A DNA stretch of 38,103 nucleotides from a virus. Positions 1-8,421 of this stretch are shown in pieces. The notes under the pieces are model-generated. The model worked only from the letters and a program-made list of their open reading frames with translations. It ran no database searches and was not told the DNA's origin. A program made the translations under genes and the position numbers. The DNA is taken from positions 1 through 38,103 of the IMG/VR virus record IMGVR_UViG_3300021403_000556, one strand, 5' to 3'. Each line of letters opens with the position of its first letter. Within the stretch, counting starts at the first letter, position 1.

Positions 1-3000
1 ATCTGTCCCTCGCGCTGCATCTGGTTAAGCGTGGTGCGCAGGTCCTTTTTAAAACCGTTCGGATCATTCATGTAGGCGCGATCAAGCCTGGTTGGGTGAA
101 TGTGAATGTCGCCAAACTGGTTTCCGCCACCGCCGCCAGAATTCATCTGCATCAATGCCGGCAGGTTCTTTTTCGTCGCCTGCGGATTCACAACAAACTC
201 GCCATCGTGCAACACGGCGAGTCCTGCATTGCCACTGCCGCGCATCACTGAAAACATGCCGCCAGTATCGAATTGAGGAGGGCCAAAGAGCGTGTTGGCG
301 CGCACATTACGTTCGCCCTGCGTATCGTTGATGTGCTTTTCAGCAGCATCGATGGCAGGGGAAACAGTGTTTTTGAACACATCGTTGCCTTGACTCTTGA
401 GTGTGGAAAGCTGCTTTTGCGAATCAGTACGCAACTGCTCCAGCTGCTGGATCGCGGAGGAGGAGTCGATCTGAAAACCATCAAAGCCCGTCACGATCTG
501 CTGGATATCAGGAAGTACAGTATTGTTCGCGTAATCGTTGGCTTGCTTCTTCCGTTTGCTGCCGCCGAAGATGCCGCCAAATATGCCGCCGATCAATCCG
601 ATGATGCCACCTACGAGCGCGCCGATAGGTCCACCAACCATAAAGCCGCTAAGCGCACCTGACGCCGCGCCAGTTAACGATCCAAGGAGTCCACCGCTGC
701 TCTGGCCAACACCAAAACCGAGTAATCCACCAATTGATCCTCCAACCAGAGCTCCAGTCCCTGCGAGTCCTAAACTTGTGCCAAAGAGAGTACTGATCAC
801 GCCGCCCAGCTTCCCGCTGAGTAAAAGTCCCATCAGAAGGCCACCAACCTGCCCAGTCTTGCCGCCCAACATGCTTCCTGTTAAAGCCAGACCTAGACCA
901 CCCAGAACAGCCAGGTTGCCGCCAGAAAACAAAGCAGACAATCCTGCACCTTTAGAAGCTGACGATTTTGCGGCTGGTGATGAACCACCGATTCCGAACA
1001 ATGCATCCTCGAGCGTACCCGTGTTGAGCGCTGAGCTTGCAGAGCCGAACCCGGATGTGGCGCTTGTGCCGGCTATTGCAGCTCCCAGTCCGCTCCCTGC
1101 TGAAATTCCAGGCAGCGTGAAGCTTTGACCTGCAACGCTGGTGCTCTGCGAGGAAAATCCAGGGATGCTAAATGATCCCGATGAAGAGCCAGCAACCTGG
1201 GTAGCGCTTGAGCCAAAACCCAACCCCAACATGGACAATGGATTCCCGCCACCACCGAATACATTCGCGCCTGTGCTACCTGGGCCAAACACAATCGATC
1301 CGAACAATCCACCAAACGCTGACTTCATCACGCCGAGGCTAAGAATCCATTGCGCCACGATCTGCGCAAAGAGCGCTTCAATATTGCTCAGAATGCGTTT
1401 GCCGATGTTGCCATCCAGGATGTCATCGAAGAGAGACTTGATATCGCTGCCCAGCTGCTGAGTGAGCCGCTGGTTTTCTTCCTCGATCTTTTGATTTGTC
1501 TCAGCCCACACAGCCAGACGTTGAGCTTGCGCAGAGGCGTCGATCTGCACGAGGGCGCCAGCATCGTCCTGATACTTATCGTGCAGCGTGCGTTGATTCT
1601 GATCGATCTGTAAAAGCCGCTTATTCTCTTCATCATTGATCTGCGCATAAGCCCTGAGATATGGAGGAACCATAGCCATCGCCGTTGCCGACTGCGCGTC
1701 CTGTTCCTGCTCCAGGGATTTACTCATCATCAGCGCGCGGGCATCTTGCGTGGCTTTGTCATTCGAGAGGATCTGGGCATTTGCCTGTTGATTGATGGCA
1801 ACGATCTGGCGAATATATTGCGTGACAGTGATGTTGCCCTGGGCAAACGCAGATACGGCTTTGTTGATGGAATCCTGCTTGTCTGCGAGGATCTTCGCGT
1901 CACCTGCTAGACCAGCATCCCGCGCAGCTTTTTCCATCGTCTCGGTTTGTTGCTCTCCAGCAGCATTGATAGCTGCTTCTTTAGCGGCTGTGTCCTGGTG
2001 GATTTTGAGAATCTGCGCCTGGTAAAGAGCTGTCTGCTGAACTTCTGTCTGGCTCAATCCCAACTTGGTAGCGAGCTGCACGCGAAGTTCATTGATGTGA
2101 TCAGTTTCTTCCTGCTTGATTTTCGCCAGGCCAGTGAGATTGTTTTCCGTCACCTGGTCATTGATCGTCATCGTTTCCTGTGCGAGCTGCTTACGAAGCT
2201 GCAGCAGTTCAGCATTCATCCTGTTCTCGGCATCGATTCGCGCAGCCTGCGCCGCCGCTCCGTTTGATGATGTGCCTGTAAACGCCCTATTGATATCGGC
2301 AAGGGCATTTGTATGCTGCTGGGCGATCTGCGAGAAGCCGCTTTTGCCTATCAGTGCTGTCGATTCCTGCGACTGAGCAATAGCATCATTCATCTGCTTG
2401 GTAAGGTCTGCCTGAGCCTGCAGAAGTTGAACGCGTTGCTGGTCTTTTTCTACGGCCTTTGCCTGAAGGCTCGCGCTCGCGGCCTGCTGAATGAGACCGT
2501 TTCCAAGAAAGGCAATGATCTTTCCTTCGAGCGTAGTCTGCGCAGAGACGAGCTGATTGCGCGTTACCTGCGCCGTGGATGCGGCATTTAGTTTAGACAC
2601 TTCCTGGTTAACAAGATCGAGGTGCTGCTGCGCGATCTCAATCGTCTTAGGGTTTATAAACGCTTGCTGCGATGCCTGGACGGTATCCTTGTAGGCCTGC
2701 TGCACCCCTGCGGTGTAGCCGCCCAGATCGTTGGTGACATTGATGATCTCCTCGCCGATCTTCTCGATCATCGGCACCACAGAGGCAAAAATCGCAATAT
2801 TGAAAGCGCTCGCGAGTAAAGGACCGAGCGTGGCGCTGCGCGATAACACCTGATTCAGCGCGCGATTTTGAAGGCCAAAGGTTTGCTCGAGCAGCCTTCC
2901 GGCGACATTGGCGCGCGTCTGCTCGCTCGTGAGGCCCTGGAAGGACGATGTTGCCGCGTTCACAGTGGACGACTGTGCACCCAGCGCCTGGTTAGCCTTG

Positions 3001-3221
3001 GTTACAGCTTCCTGCTCAGCCTCCCACTGCGCCGTGAGAATTGCCACCTGCCCGGCCGCTTTCGATGTTGACGATATCTGATTGTTGAGCGCGAGAGTGG
3101 CCGCCTGCGAAGCGCTGACGATCTTCGCTCCCATCGCGTCGCCGGCATCGCCAATGACCTTAAACCCAGTGACCGCGCCGCCCGGATCGAAAACAATCTG
3201 TAGTTCAACAGGTGTGGCCAT
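1..3221 (-). CDS. Tail tape-measure protein, 3' end cut by the window edge
   Basis: An uninterrupted minus-strand frame of 1,073 codons starts with ATG at 3221 and runs off position 1. The tape measure sets tail length and is ejected into the host envelope. The N-terminal half is Gln/Ala-rich and looks helical. The middle (about residues 620-860) is Gly/Ser-rich with repeated GG(L/I/F) hydrophobic stretches. The C-terminal part has the motif FDTGGM, then VLHDGEFVVNPQATKK, which is typical of the end of tape-measure proteins, so little is probably missing. It begins immediately after the stop of the 129-aa gene. At the usual rule of about 0.15 nm per residue the tail would be about 160 nm, hence siphovirus-like (inference). 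Confidence 0.9.
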   Translation of the reverse strand, partial: MATPVELQIVFDPGGAVTGFKVIGDAGDAMGAKIVSASQAATLALNNQISSTSKAAGQVAILTAQWEAEQEAVTKANQALGAQSSTVNAATSSFQGLTSEQTRANVAGRLLEQTFGLQNRALNQVLSRSATLGPLLASAFNIAIFASVVPMIEKIGEEIINVTNDLGGYTAGVQQAYKDTVQASQQAFINPKTIEIAQQHLDLVNQEVSKLNAASTAQVTRNQLVSAQTTLEGKIIAFLGNGLIQQAASASLQAKAVEKDQQRVQLLQAQADLTKQMNDAIAQSQESTALIGKSGFSQIAQQHTNALADINRAFTGTSSNGAAAQAARIDAENRMNAELLQLRKQLAQETMTINDQVTENNLTGLAKIKQEETDHINELRVQLATKLGLSQTEVQQTALYQAQILKIHQDTAAKEAAINAAGEQQTETMEKAARDAGLAGDAKILADKQDSINKAVSAFAQGNITVTQYIRQIVAINQQANAQILSNDKATQDARALMMSKSLEQEQDAQSATAMAMVPPYLRAYAQINDEENKRLLQIDQNQRTLHDKYQDDAGALVQIDASAQAQRLAVWAETNQKIEEENQRLTQQLGSDIKSLFDDILDGNIGKRILSNIEALFAQIVAQWILSLGVMKSAFGGLFGSIVFGPGSTGANVFGGGGNPLSMLGLGFGSSATQVAGSSSGSFSIPGFSSQSTSVAGQSFTLPGISAGSGLGAAIAGTSATSGFGSASSALNTGTLEDALFGIGGSSPAAKSSASKGAGLSALFSGGNLAVLGGLGLALTGSMLGGKTGQVGGLLMGLLLSGKLGGVISTLFGTSLGLAGTGALVGGSIGGLLGFGVGQSSGGLLGSLTGAASGALSGFMVGGPIGALVGGIIGLIGGIFGGIFGGSKRKKQANDYANNTVLPDIQQIVTGFDGFQIDSSSAIQQLEQLRTDSQKQLSTLKSQGNDVFKNTVSPAIDAAEKHINDTQGERNVRANTLFGPPQFDTGGMFSVMRGSGNAGLAVLHDGEFVVNPQATKKNLPALMQMNSGGGGGNQFGDIHIHPTRLDRAYMNDPNGFKKDLRTTLNQMQREGQ

Positions 3222-3611
3222 TTATTTCTTCCTGAAGCTCATGCCGCATTTGCGGCAGCTGATCGGTGTCTTTGAATACTGGCGCGTCTCACAACGAGGA
3301 CACGCTGGATGCTCGCGTGCGAACTGCTGCGCGGCAGTTTCTATCTCGCGCAGTCCTTCTGCCTCATCCGCGTAAATACTCACGTCTATGTTCGACGCGA
3401 TCATGCCGCGCAGCCACATCAGATATGAGGCATATGGATAAAAACCATCCGCAAGCTTGCGTGCCGGCATCAGCTTGGCAACGGTCTCTGGAGAAGGGTC
3501 CTGCATCAACAGGTTATCCAGCTGGCGGTTTGTATCTTCCTCGCGGAGAGACTCAACCATCAGCTCCAGCGCCGCTGTGCGAATGCCGGCATTGTCCTGC
3601 GTTACGATCAA
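3222..3611 (-). CDS. Small zinc-ribbon protein in the tail-assembly-chaperone slot before the tape measure
   Basis: This 129-aa protein starts with TTG, and its TTGA overlaps the stop of the upstream gene by four bases, so the two are translationally coupled. It ends exactly where the tape measure starts. The N-terminal two thirds are helical and acidic. The C-terminus carries CPRCETRQ...CRKCGMSF, a CxxC-x10-CxxC zinc ribbon. In siphophages two genes between tail tube and tape measure usually encode chaperones that coat the tape measure, often joined by a ribosomal frameshift. No slippery heptamer was seen here. The role is inferred from position; the zinc ribbon is seen directly. Confidence 0.75.
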   Translation of the reverse strand: MIVTQDNAGIRTAALELMVESLREEDTNRQLDNLLMQDPSPETVAKLMPARKLADGFYPYASYLMWLRGMIASNIDVSIYADEAEGLREIETAAQQFAREHPACPRCETRQYSKTPISCRKCGMSFRKK

Positions 3612-4351
3612 GCTGCTGACTCCGCGGCTGCTTCCTGCTGAACGTTGAATATCTGGCTCACAGCTTCAACTTTGTGATACGCGTCCATCTCGCGCTTGAT
3701 CGCTTCCGCGCCTGTTAATGGAGCGCCGTTCACGCCATAACCTTCCACGGATTGAATGAGCTCATCGTAGAGATCGAGCATCACCTTATTGCGCAGGGTG
3801 TAGATCGTGGTGCCGCCGCGCCGCGATCCGCCGATGATCTTGCTCACAGAACCTGTGCGCAGATACTTCTTTTTCTGCTCGATCGACGGAGGAAGGAAGC
3901 GATGCACGAGCCCTTTAAACATCGTGGTCTCATCGCCCGCCTTGGTTTGCGACCACACGGCATCAATGCGCGATTCCACCGTGTCACAGTCAAGAGGGCT
4001 GTCATCTTCCTCGGTCGAAGCAAATACTGAACGCAGAATCCACGAGACGTTGATGGCATGGCGAGGAAACACTTTCTTGAAGTCCTCTGGCGTATTGAGT
4101 TCGCGCCTGTATCCTGTGACCTTACTGACAGTCGATTCAAACAGCTCGATGCCGGCAGTCTGCAGGTCCATGGTGTTTGTCTGTCCCTGGCCATCATTCC
4201 TGCTCGCGACATAAAGACCGTTGAAGTACCGCTCCCAGTCCTGCTGCGTAATGCGACGGAATTCAAAGGTGTAAAGGCGTTTGCCTTCGCGGACGCTGAT
4301 CACGCGAGGCTGGTCAAGCATTAAAAGAGTCGAGGTAGCTGCCGCTTCCAT
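3608..4351 (-). CDS. Probable tail assembly chaperone
   Basis: This 247-aa protein has its start placed at ATG 4351 because CAGGAG lies a proper distance upstream. The frame is open further, to 4456, but that extension reads through the hairpin repeats and has no ribosome site. The sequence is mixed alpha/beta with no signal peptide or membrane segment, and a basic patch near GGSRRGG. It lies directly before the small zinc-ribbon gene and the tape measure, the position of lambda gpG-type chaperones. I do not recognise a diagnostic motif, so the function is from gene order only. Confidence 0.7.
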   Translation of the reverse strand: MEAAATSTLLMLDQPRVISVREGKRLYTFEFRRITQQDWERYFNGLYVASRNDGQGQTNTMDLQTAGIELFESTVSKVTGYRRELNTPEDFKKVFPRHAINVSWILRSVFASTEEDDSPLDCDTVESRIDAVWSQTKAGDETTMFKGLVHRFLPPSIEQKKKYLRTGSVSKIIGGSRRGGTTIYTLRNKVMLDLYDELIQSVEGYGVNGAPLTGAEAIKREMDAYHKVEAVSQIFNVQQEAAAESAA

Positions 4352-4409
4352 GGTGTTTGTCTCCTGATTTGTACAATTTGTGATATTTTGCGATTTTTGC
4401 CAGTTGCCA

Positions 4410-4479
4410 GGAGCGAAGCGGTGCTCCCAAGCAGTGCCGCGAAGTGATGCGGTCACTCATCAGCGAAGTGATGCTGATG
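4410..4479. repeat. Three mini-hairpins with a constant 8-base loop and changing stems
   Basis: Reading the plus strand: GGAGC-GAAGCGGT-GCTCC (4410-4427), CCGC-GAAGTGAT-GCGG (4437-4452) and CATCAGC-GAAGTGAT-GCTGATG (4458-4479). The loop is nearly constant (GAAGYGRT; ATCACTTC in the minus-strand mRNA). The innermost GC/GC pair is constant, while the outer stem bases differ and stay perfectly complementary. The cluster lies 59-128 nt upstream of the chaperone start, in the only sizeable non-coding gap of the tail module. Its function is unknown; a repeated RNA-binding site or a small mobile palindromic element are both possible. Confidence 0.7.
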
Positions 4480-4501
4480 TCTTGCAGATAACTACTATGT
4501 A

Positions 4502-4828
4502 TCACACGAGCGCCAGCGCTGAACAACTTTTTATTTGCCGCGTTGTGATCAGTGCGCCGACAGCAGCAACGTGCAATGCCGGATGGTCGATCACAAACAC
4601 TGCCAGTTCCAGCCTGGTGCTCATGCCTGTTACATCAAAGATTGCCTTAAAGCGTTTCTTCACCGCGTCAATGCCGATTGCAAGGATCTCCGCGATGTCC
4701 TTATTCTGCTTGCCCTGGACCAGAAGAGCCAGCATGCTGAGATCACGAGGCTTGAGCGTGGATGCCACGCGCAAGCCTACGTCATCTCCAATGACCATCA
4801 CTGAGTCTTCTGTATAGACAGGAATCAA
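4502..4828 (-). CDS. LuxR/GerE-type helix-turn-helix protein inside the tail module
   Basis: This 108-aa protein starts at TTG 4828 with GGAG seven bases upstream; its TTGA overlaps the tail tube stop. Residues about 26-76 (LKPRDLSMLALLVQGKQNKD, then IAEILAIGIDAVKKRFKAIF) fit the four-helix GerE/LuxR DNA-binding domain, including the S/T-x-R-x-E-L tail. There is no receiver or autoinducer domain, so this is a stand-alone HTH. ATG at 4798 is an alternative start. A LuxR-type regulator is unexpected between tail tube and chaperones; it may be a moron, or a regulator acting on late or host genes. The domain call is firm, the role unknown. Confidence 0.8.
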   Translation of the reverse strand: MIPVYTEDSVMVIGDDVGLRVASTLKPRDLSMLALLVQGKQNKDIAEILAIGIDAVKKRFKAIFDVTGMSTRLELAVFVIDHPALHVAAVGALITTRQIKSCSALALV

Positions 4829-6216
4829 GCACCAACTCCGTACGCGGACTGGTTATTGATGACCGTGGCCACAAACACTTCCTGCGTCGCTGGCTTGAGC
4901 ACAGCGTTGTCGCCGGCATTCAGCGCCCACATCATTTCCTCGCCAGTTGTGCCGACCTGGAATACATCGGGCATGCTGTAAGGAAAATCGAATGTTGCCT
5001 GCTGCGCCGCGCCAGAGTTGATGGAAATCAGCACTTCTTTCTGCGTGTCATTCTCTGAAATGGTCCGCATGTCATCAGCGCTGGTTGCCTTCACGTTGAG
5101 CGAGTAGTTAGCCCGCTGCTTCAGCACCTTCATCATCGTTGCCCAGAGTCCGCCGCCAGGCGCGCGGTTTGGAGTCATCTCTGCGGTGATGTGAACCTGC
5201 CAATCAGTAACGCGCTCTTTGATGCTGCTGAGCGCCGTGGTTGCGGTTGGAAGCGCTGCGCCGGCTACAAACCCAGTGGCAGGTTCCGTAAACGTAGCTG
5301 CAGCCGCGAATGGACCGCCAGCCTGCTTTGTTTCCGTGCCTGTTGTTATGGACGCATACACATTCACTCCTGTTACTCCAGGAGGAAGTGTGGCCGGCAT
5401 CGTCACCTTGGAAACGCTGTTGGCGGGCACAGCGATAGAAACTTCAAGGCTGCCCAATGTCTCGCCGGCCGCGTCCACGTAAGTGAATTTATAAAATGCA
5501 GTGCGAGCGGCCTGAGCGCCCAGCACTGTGGTTGCCAGCGTGAATGGAAAGCGCGCGTCTGTCACGTCCGGAGCGGATGGACCGATCTTAATATCGGCAT
5601 CAGAGCCAAAGAGAAAGAGCGGCGCGCTCAGCTGAGGAAACGCGACAGCGCCATCAACTTTTTTGCCGCTGCCCTGCATCTTCCATTGCAGCGAGATGGG
5701 TCCTGATTCTTTTCCGCTGATGACCAGGTCGAGAATGGCCATATCAGGAAATTGATAGATCACATCATTGGTTTCCTGAAGCAGAAGCGTGGTTACAGGC
5801 GCTTGATTTGTCGCCTGAAGGAACTTCATCGTATGGGTGAACGGTCCAGAGCCTGTCACGGTCTCGCTGCCCAGGATGAAGAAGAGACACCAGCCGATCA
5901 GGAAAGCATCTGCATCCATCGTTGCATCGAACGAGGTGTCTTCCATCTGACGCAACTTCACAGCGCCGAACTGATGGCCTTTGTTAGCCATCTGCTCATC
6001 CGTATAAAACGTCGGTGTGTGCACAGCGTTGTAATTGCCCTGGTTGCGCGGGCGCTGCGTATAGCTGGCGGCCGCCACAGGAGTGAGAAAGGTATTTTGT
6101 TTGTTCGGCGCGATCGCAAGATTGCGAATATCGAGCACGTCCTGCGGCTCGTAAGCAAAGCGCAGGACGAAGAAGCGCAGAATCCAGTTAAAGAGACAGA
6201 TGACTAATCTATCCAA
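4825..6216 (-). CDS. Major tail tube protein with an Fn3/Ig-like insertion
   Basis: This 463-aa protein starts at TTG 6216, chosen because a perfect AGGAGG (complement at 6222-6227) lies six to seven bases upstream. Position between head-tail connector genes and chaperone/tape measure genes, and the overall beta-rich sequence, indicate the tail tube. Residues about 238-330 form a separate Fn3/Ig-like module (FYKFTYVDAAGETLGS ... PPGVTGVNVYASI ... AGGPFA), a common decoration on siphophage tube proteins. The first 20 residues are unusually hydrophobic (LVICLFNWILRFFVLRF), odd for a cytoplasmically assembled tube subunit. No sheath gene accompanies it, so the tail is probably non-contractile. 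Confidence 0.8.
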   Translation of the reverse strand: MDRLVICLFNWILRFFVLRFAYEPQDVLDIRNLAIAPNKQNTFLTPVAAASYTQRPRNQGNYNAVHTPTFYTDEQMANKGHQFGAVKLRQMEDTSFDATMDADAFLIGWCLFFILGSETVTGSGPFTHTMKFLQATNQAPVTTLLLQETNDVIYQFPDMAILDLVISGKESGPISLQWKMQGSGKKVDGAVAFPQLSAPLFLFGSDADIKIGPSAPDVTDARFPFTLATTVLGAQAARTAFYKFTYVDAAGETLGSLEVSIAVPANSVSKVTMPATLPPGVTGVNVYASITTGTETKQAGGPFAAAATFTEPATGFVAGAALPTATTALSSIKERVTDWQVHITAEMTPNRAPGGGLWATMMKVLKQRANYSLNVKATSADDMRTISENDTQKEVLISINSGAAQQATFDFPYSMPDVFQVGTTGEEMMWALNAGDNAVLKPATQEVFVATVINNQSAYGVGA

Positions 6217-6511
6217 GTTTCACCTCCTGTGTTTCGACATCGATTTCATGCTTGCCGGCCGTCGCCTGGATGCCTAGGTCCTGCAGCTCCTCAACGCCCT
6301 GCGCCTCGGCGTCCGGCACGAGCTCAAACAAAGAGTGCCCATTGACGTGCTGATGCTTCAGGACGCGATTCCAATCGAAGGCGCGCGTTACACGCTGGAT
6401 CTCTCCAGCCTTGAAATAAAAAGAATGCTGGCCTTCATGCACCTGCAGCACGCTGCCGGCCGCGCGATCCGCGCCGAATTTACTCAGCTGAACATTTACA
6501 AAATCGCTCAT
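6209..6511 (-). CDS. Small hypothetical protein upstream of the tail tube
   Basis: This 100-aa protein ends eight bases inside the start of the tail tube gene. No family recognised. It begins MSDFVNVQLSKFGADR, has a His-rich middle (HQHVNGHS) and an acidic C-terminus, with no membrane segment or signal peptide. Tight coupling to the tube gene suggests a tail or neck component. Confidence 0.65.
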   Translation of the reverse strand: MSDFVNVQLSKFGADRAAGSVLQVHEGQHSFYFKAGEIQRVTRAFDWNRVLKHQHVNGHSLFELVPDAEAQGVEELQDLGIQATAGKHEIDVETQEVKLG

Positions 6512-6516
6512 GTAAT

Positions 6517-6687
6517 TTACCTGCCCTTCCTTGGGGTACGTTTCACCAGGCGGCGCAGCGGAGCTACAGCAGCCATGGTGTGATTTCTTATGCGCGGCAC
6601 ACTTCCAACCGTCACAAATTGCAGCGGTGGAGGAGGCGGCGGCGGAGGCGCTGCGCTGATGGCTTTATTGAGAATTGGAATCAGCAT
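6517..6687 (-). CDS. 56-aa polyproline micro-protein
   Basis: The ATG at 6687 directly follows the TAA of the 577-aa gene (TAAATG), and the frame ends at TAA 6517-6519, six bases before the next start. The protein has a short hydrophobic N-terminus, eight consecutive prolines (residues 14-21) and a very basic C-terminus ending KRTPRKGR. It fills an otherwise empty gap and keeps the tight spacing of its neighbours. No Shine-Dalgarno is seen, so it would depend on coupled re-initiation. An eight-proline run would stall ribosomes without EF-P. Confidence 0.55.
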   Translation of the reverse strand: MLIPILNKAISAAPPPPPPPPLQFVTVGSVPRIRNHTMAAVAPLRRLVKRTPRKGR

Positions 6688-8421
6688 TTAGTTAAAACTC
6701 GGTGCCTCACACCATTCAATAGTTCCTGTTGTCTGCTGGACCGCTGAAGATGGCATTGCATCTTTACCGATCGTGATACGTATGCCTTCGTTCTGAGCCA
6801 GCACAATCGGCCACTCCTGACCGTTTGTCGCATTGAGCAAATCGACAGCGCCCACGCCACCAGCGCAAGACCACACAGCGCCTGTTGCGGATGCTCCACC
6901 GCAGCCGATATCGACGCCGGTGAAATTCAGCGGAAGCCACGCCACAACAGAAGAAACGGCATTCGCATCGGCAGTACCAGTGCCTGCCGTGAGTGGCTGG
7001 CCAAAGCGCATATCACCCACAGCTGAAGTCGGAAAGCTGGTTTTCAGCTTGGCATTGTTGCCTGTAAGCGTGACAGCGGTACCGCCTGTATCCGATGCCG
7101 TAAAGCTCCGCACGATGTGCAGCTCGCGCTCGGCCTCGCCAGCTGTCGTGGCCGCAGTGCTGGTGATTACATTTACCTTGACGCGTTGAATAATTGCGAC
7201 AGACGTGCTGGATGTCCAGCGCATCGAGAAAAGAATCGCGCCAGCTGAGAGCGCTGAATAAGTCCCAGTGCGGTTGTTAATGACATAGCAGCCAGTCGCG
7301 TTTACCGGATGACCATAAACATTGAGCGGCACAGTGAGCTGAGGCTGATTCGGAGATAGCTGAACCACGGTACTCGTGTCCGTGCTTACTGCAGCTGTCG
7401 AAGCAGCTTTCACAGTGGATTGATTCGCCGCTGTTGCCGCGCCAGTTGGAAGTGGAAGAGAGGACGCGCTCACCGGCTGTACCACGCCAGAGCCGTCTGT
7501 CTTTACGGCCGTTCCTGAACTCGCTCCCTGGATGGTGATGACATCAGCGCTGGGAGTTCCTGCTGTGCCAGGTGCAGGTTGCTTCGCTGACGTGGCAGCT
7601 CCCGAAGGAAGCGGGAGAGAGGACGCGCTGACCGGCTGGACCACGCCAGAGCCGTCCGTCTTTACTGCCGTTCCTGAGCTCGCTCCCTGGATGGTGATGA
7701 CATCAGCGCTGGGAGTTCCTGCCGTGCCAGGCGCAGGTTGCTTCGCTGCGGTGGCAGCTCCCGAAGGAAGTGGGAGAGAGGACGCGCTCACCGGCTGTAC
7801 CACGCCAGAGCCATCTGTCTTTACTGGCGTGCCGGCAGTCGCGCCTTGAACTGTGATGACGTCAGCACTCGGAGTGCCTGCCGTGCCAGGCGCAGGCTGC
7901 TTCGCTGAAGTCGCAGCGCCGGTCGGCAAAGGAACACTCGTCAGCGATACGGGCTGAGTCCCTGGGAAGTTGAGAACATTGACAGGCTGCGTGGTGTTTC
8001 CTGTCGGATCGACGCGAAACGGGTTAGACGAAGTTCCCAGCTCCACTCCGGAGCTGTTGCGGATATTTACATGGAATGCTCTGTTTGCCGTGATTCGCAC
8101 GCCTGCAGCAGATCCACTTGCCAGCGCGCTGAGCGCATCATTGAACACGCCGCCGATGTTCGCGATAGCGGATACGCTCTGTGTGAAAGAAGAGTTATCT
8201 AGAAACGACGGCGTAGCCGAGCAGCCAACGATGCAGTTCACCTTGAAGGCGTGGTTAGCGCTGTCGACAACATCAGCTCCGCTTTGATTTGCTCCTCCGA
8301 TTTGATTGACGTTCACGCTCGCATTGGGCGCAGGAGTATTTCCAACCGCAGGAGTCTGCCCGATCGCAGCCAGCGACAAAAGCCAGAACGTAAAGATATA
8401 AAGCAGCGCTTTACTTTTCAT
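6688..8421 (-). CDS. Secreted-type repeat protein in the head-tail operon (possible fibre or decoration)
   Basis: This 577-aa protein overlaps the upstream gene by ATGA. Residues 1-21 form a clear export signal: MKSK, a hydrophobic core LLYIFTFWLLSLAAIG, then Q-TP. A linker follows, then three 53-residue tandem repeats (166-324) each containing KQPAPGTAGTPSADVIT and KTDGSGVVQPVSASSLPLP, plus a partial fourth. A beta-rich C-terminal domain (about 360-577) contains paired cysteines. The repeat type occurs in phage fibre-like and surface proteins. A Sec signal on a virion protein is unusual, because virions assemble in the cytoplasm. It may be a fibre that inherited the signal, or an exported prophage protein. 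Confidence 0.75.
   Translation of the reverse strand: MKSKALLYIFTFWLLSLAAIGQTPAVGNTPAPNASVNVNQIGGANQSGADVVDSANHAFKVNCIVGCSATPSFLDNSSFTQSVSAIANIGGVFNDALSALASGSAAGVRITANRAFHVNIRNSSGVELGTSSNPFRVDPTGNTTQPVNVLNFPGTQPVSLTSVPLPTGAATSAKQPAPGTAGTPSADVITVQGATAGTPVKTDGSGVVQPVSASSLPLPSGAATAAKQPAPGTAGTPSADVITIQGASSGTAVKTDGSGVVQPVSASSLPLPSGAATSAKQPAPGTAGTPSADVITIQGASSGTAVKTDGSGVVQPVSASSLPLPTGAATAANQSTVKAASTAAVSTDTSTVVQLSPNQPQLTVPLNVYGHPVNATGCYVINNRTGTYSALSAGAILFSMRWTSSTSVAIIQRVKVNVITSTAATTAGEAERELHIVRSFTASDTGGTAVTLTGNNAKLKTSFPTSAVGDMRFGQPLTAGTGTADANAVSSVVAWLPLNFTGVDIGCGGASATGAVWSCAGGVGAVDLLNATNGQEWPIVLAQNEGIRITIGKDAMPSSAVQQTTGTIEWCEAPSFN
7450..7926 (-). repeat. Three tandem 159-bp coding repeats
   Basis: The units encode residues 166-218, 219-271 and 272-324 of the 577-aa protein, with a degenerate fourth copy trailing off after residue 325. 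Units two and three differ by about one amino acid (A/S) and are nearly identical at DNA level. Unit one is more diverged (VQGATAGTPV against IQGASSGTAV). This indicates recent duplication or homogenisation and potential for copy-number change by recombination. Confidence 0.9.

Noticed and set aside
538-1128. A Pro-rich 196-codon plus-strand frame
   Set aside because: It is the antisense of the Gly/Ser-rich part of the tape measure, where reverse Gly and Trp codons read as Pro; the tape measure itself is open throughout.
3600-3660. Programmed frameshift between the two chaperone-slot genes
   Set aside because: The genes overlap by only TTGA and no slippery heptamer was found near the end of the first gene.
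7450-7926. Tandem repeats considered as a variable region of a diversity-generating retroelement
   Set aside because: No reverse transcriptase, template repeat or accessory gene is visible, and the differences are not adenine-specific.
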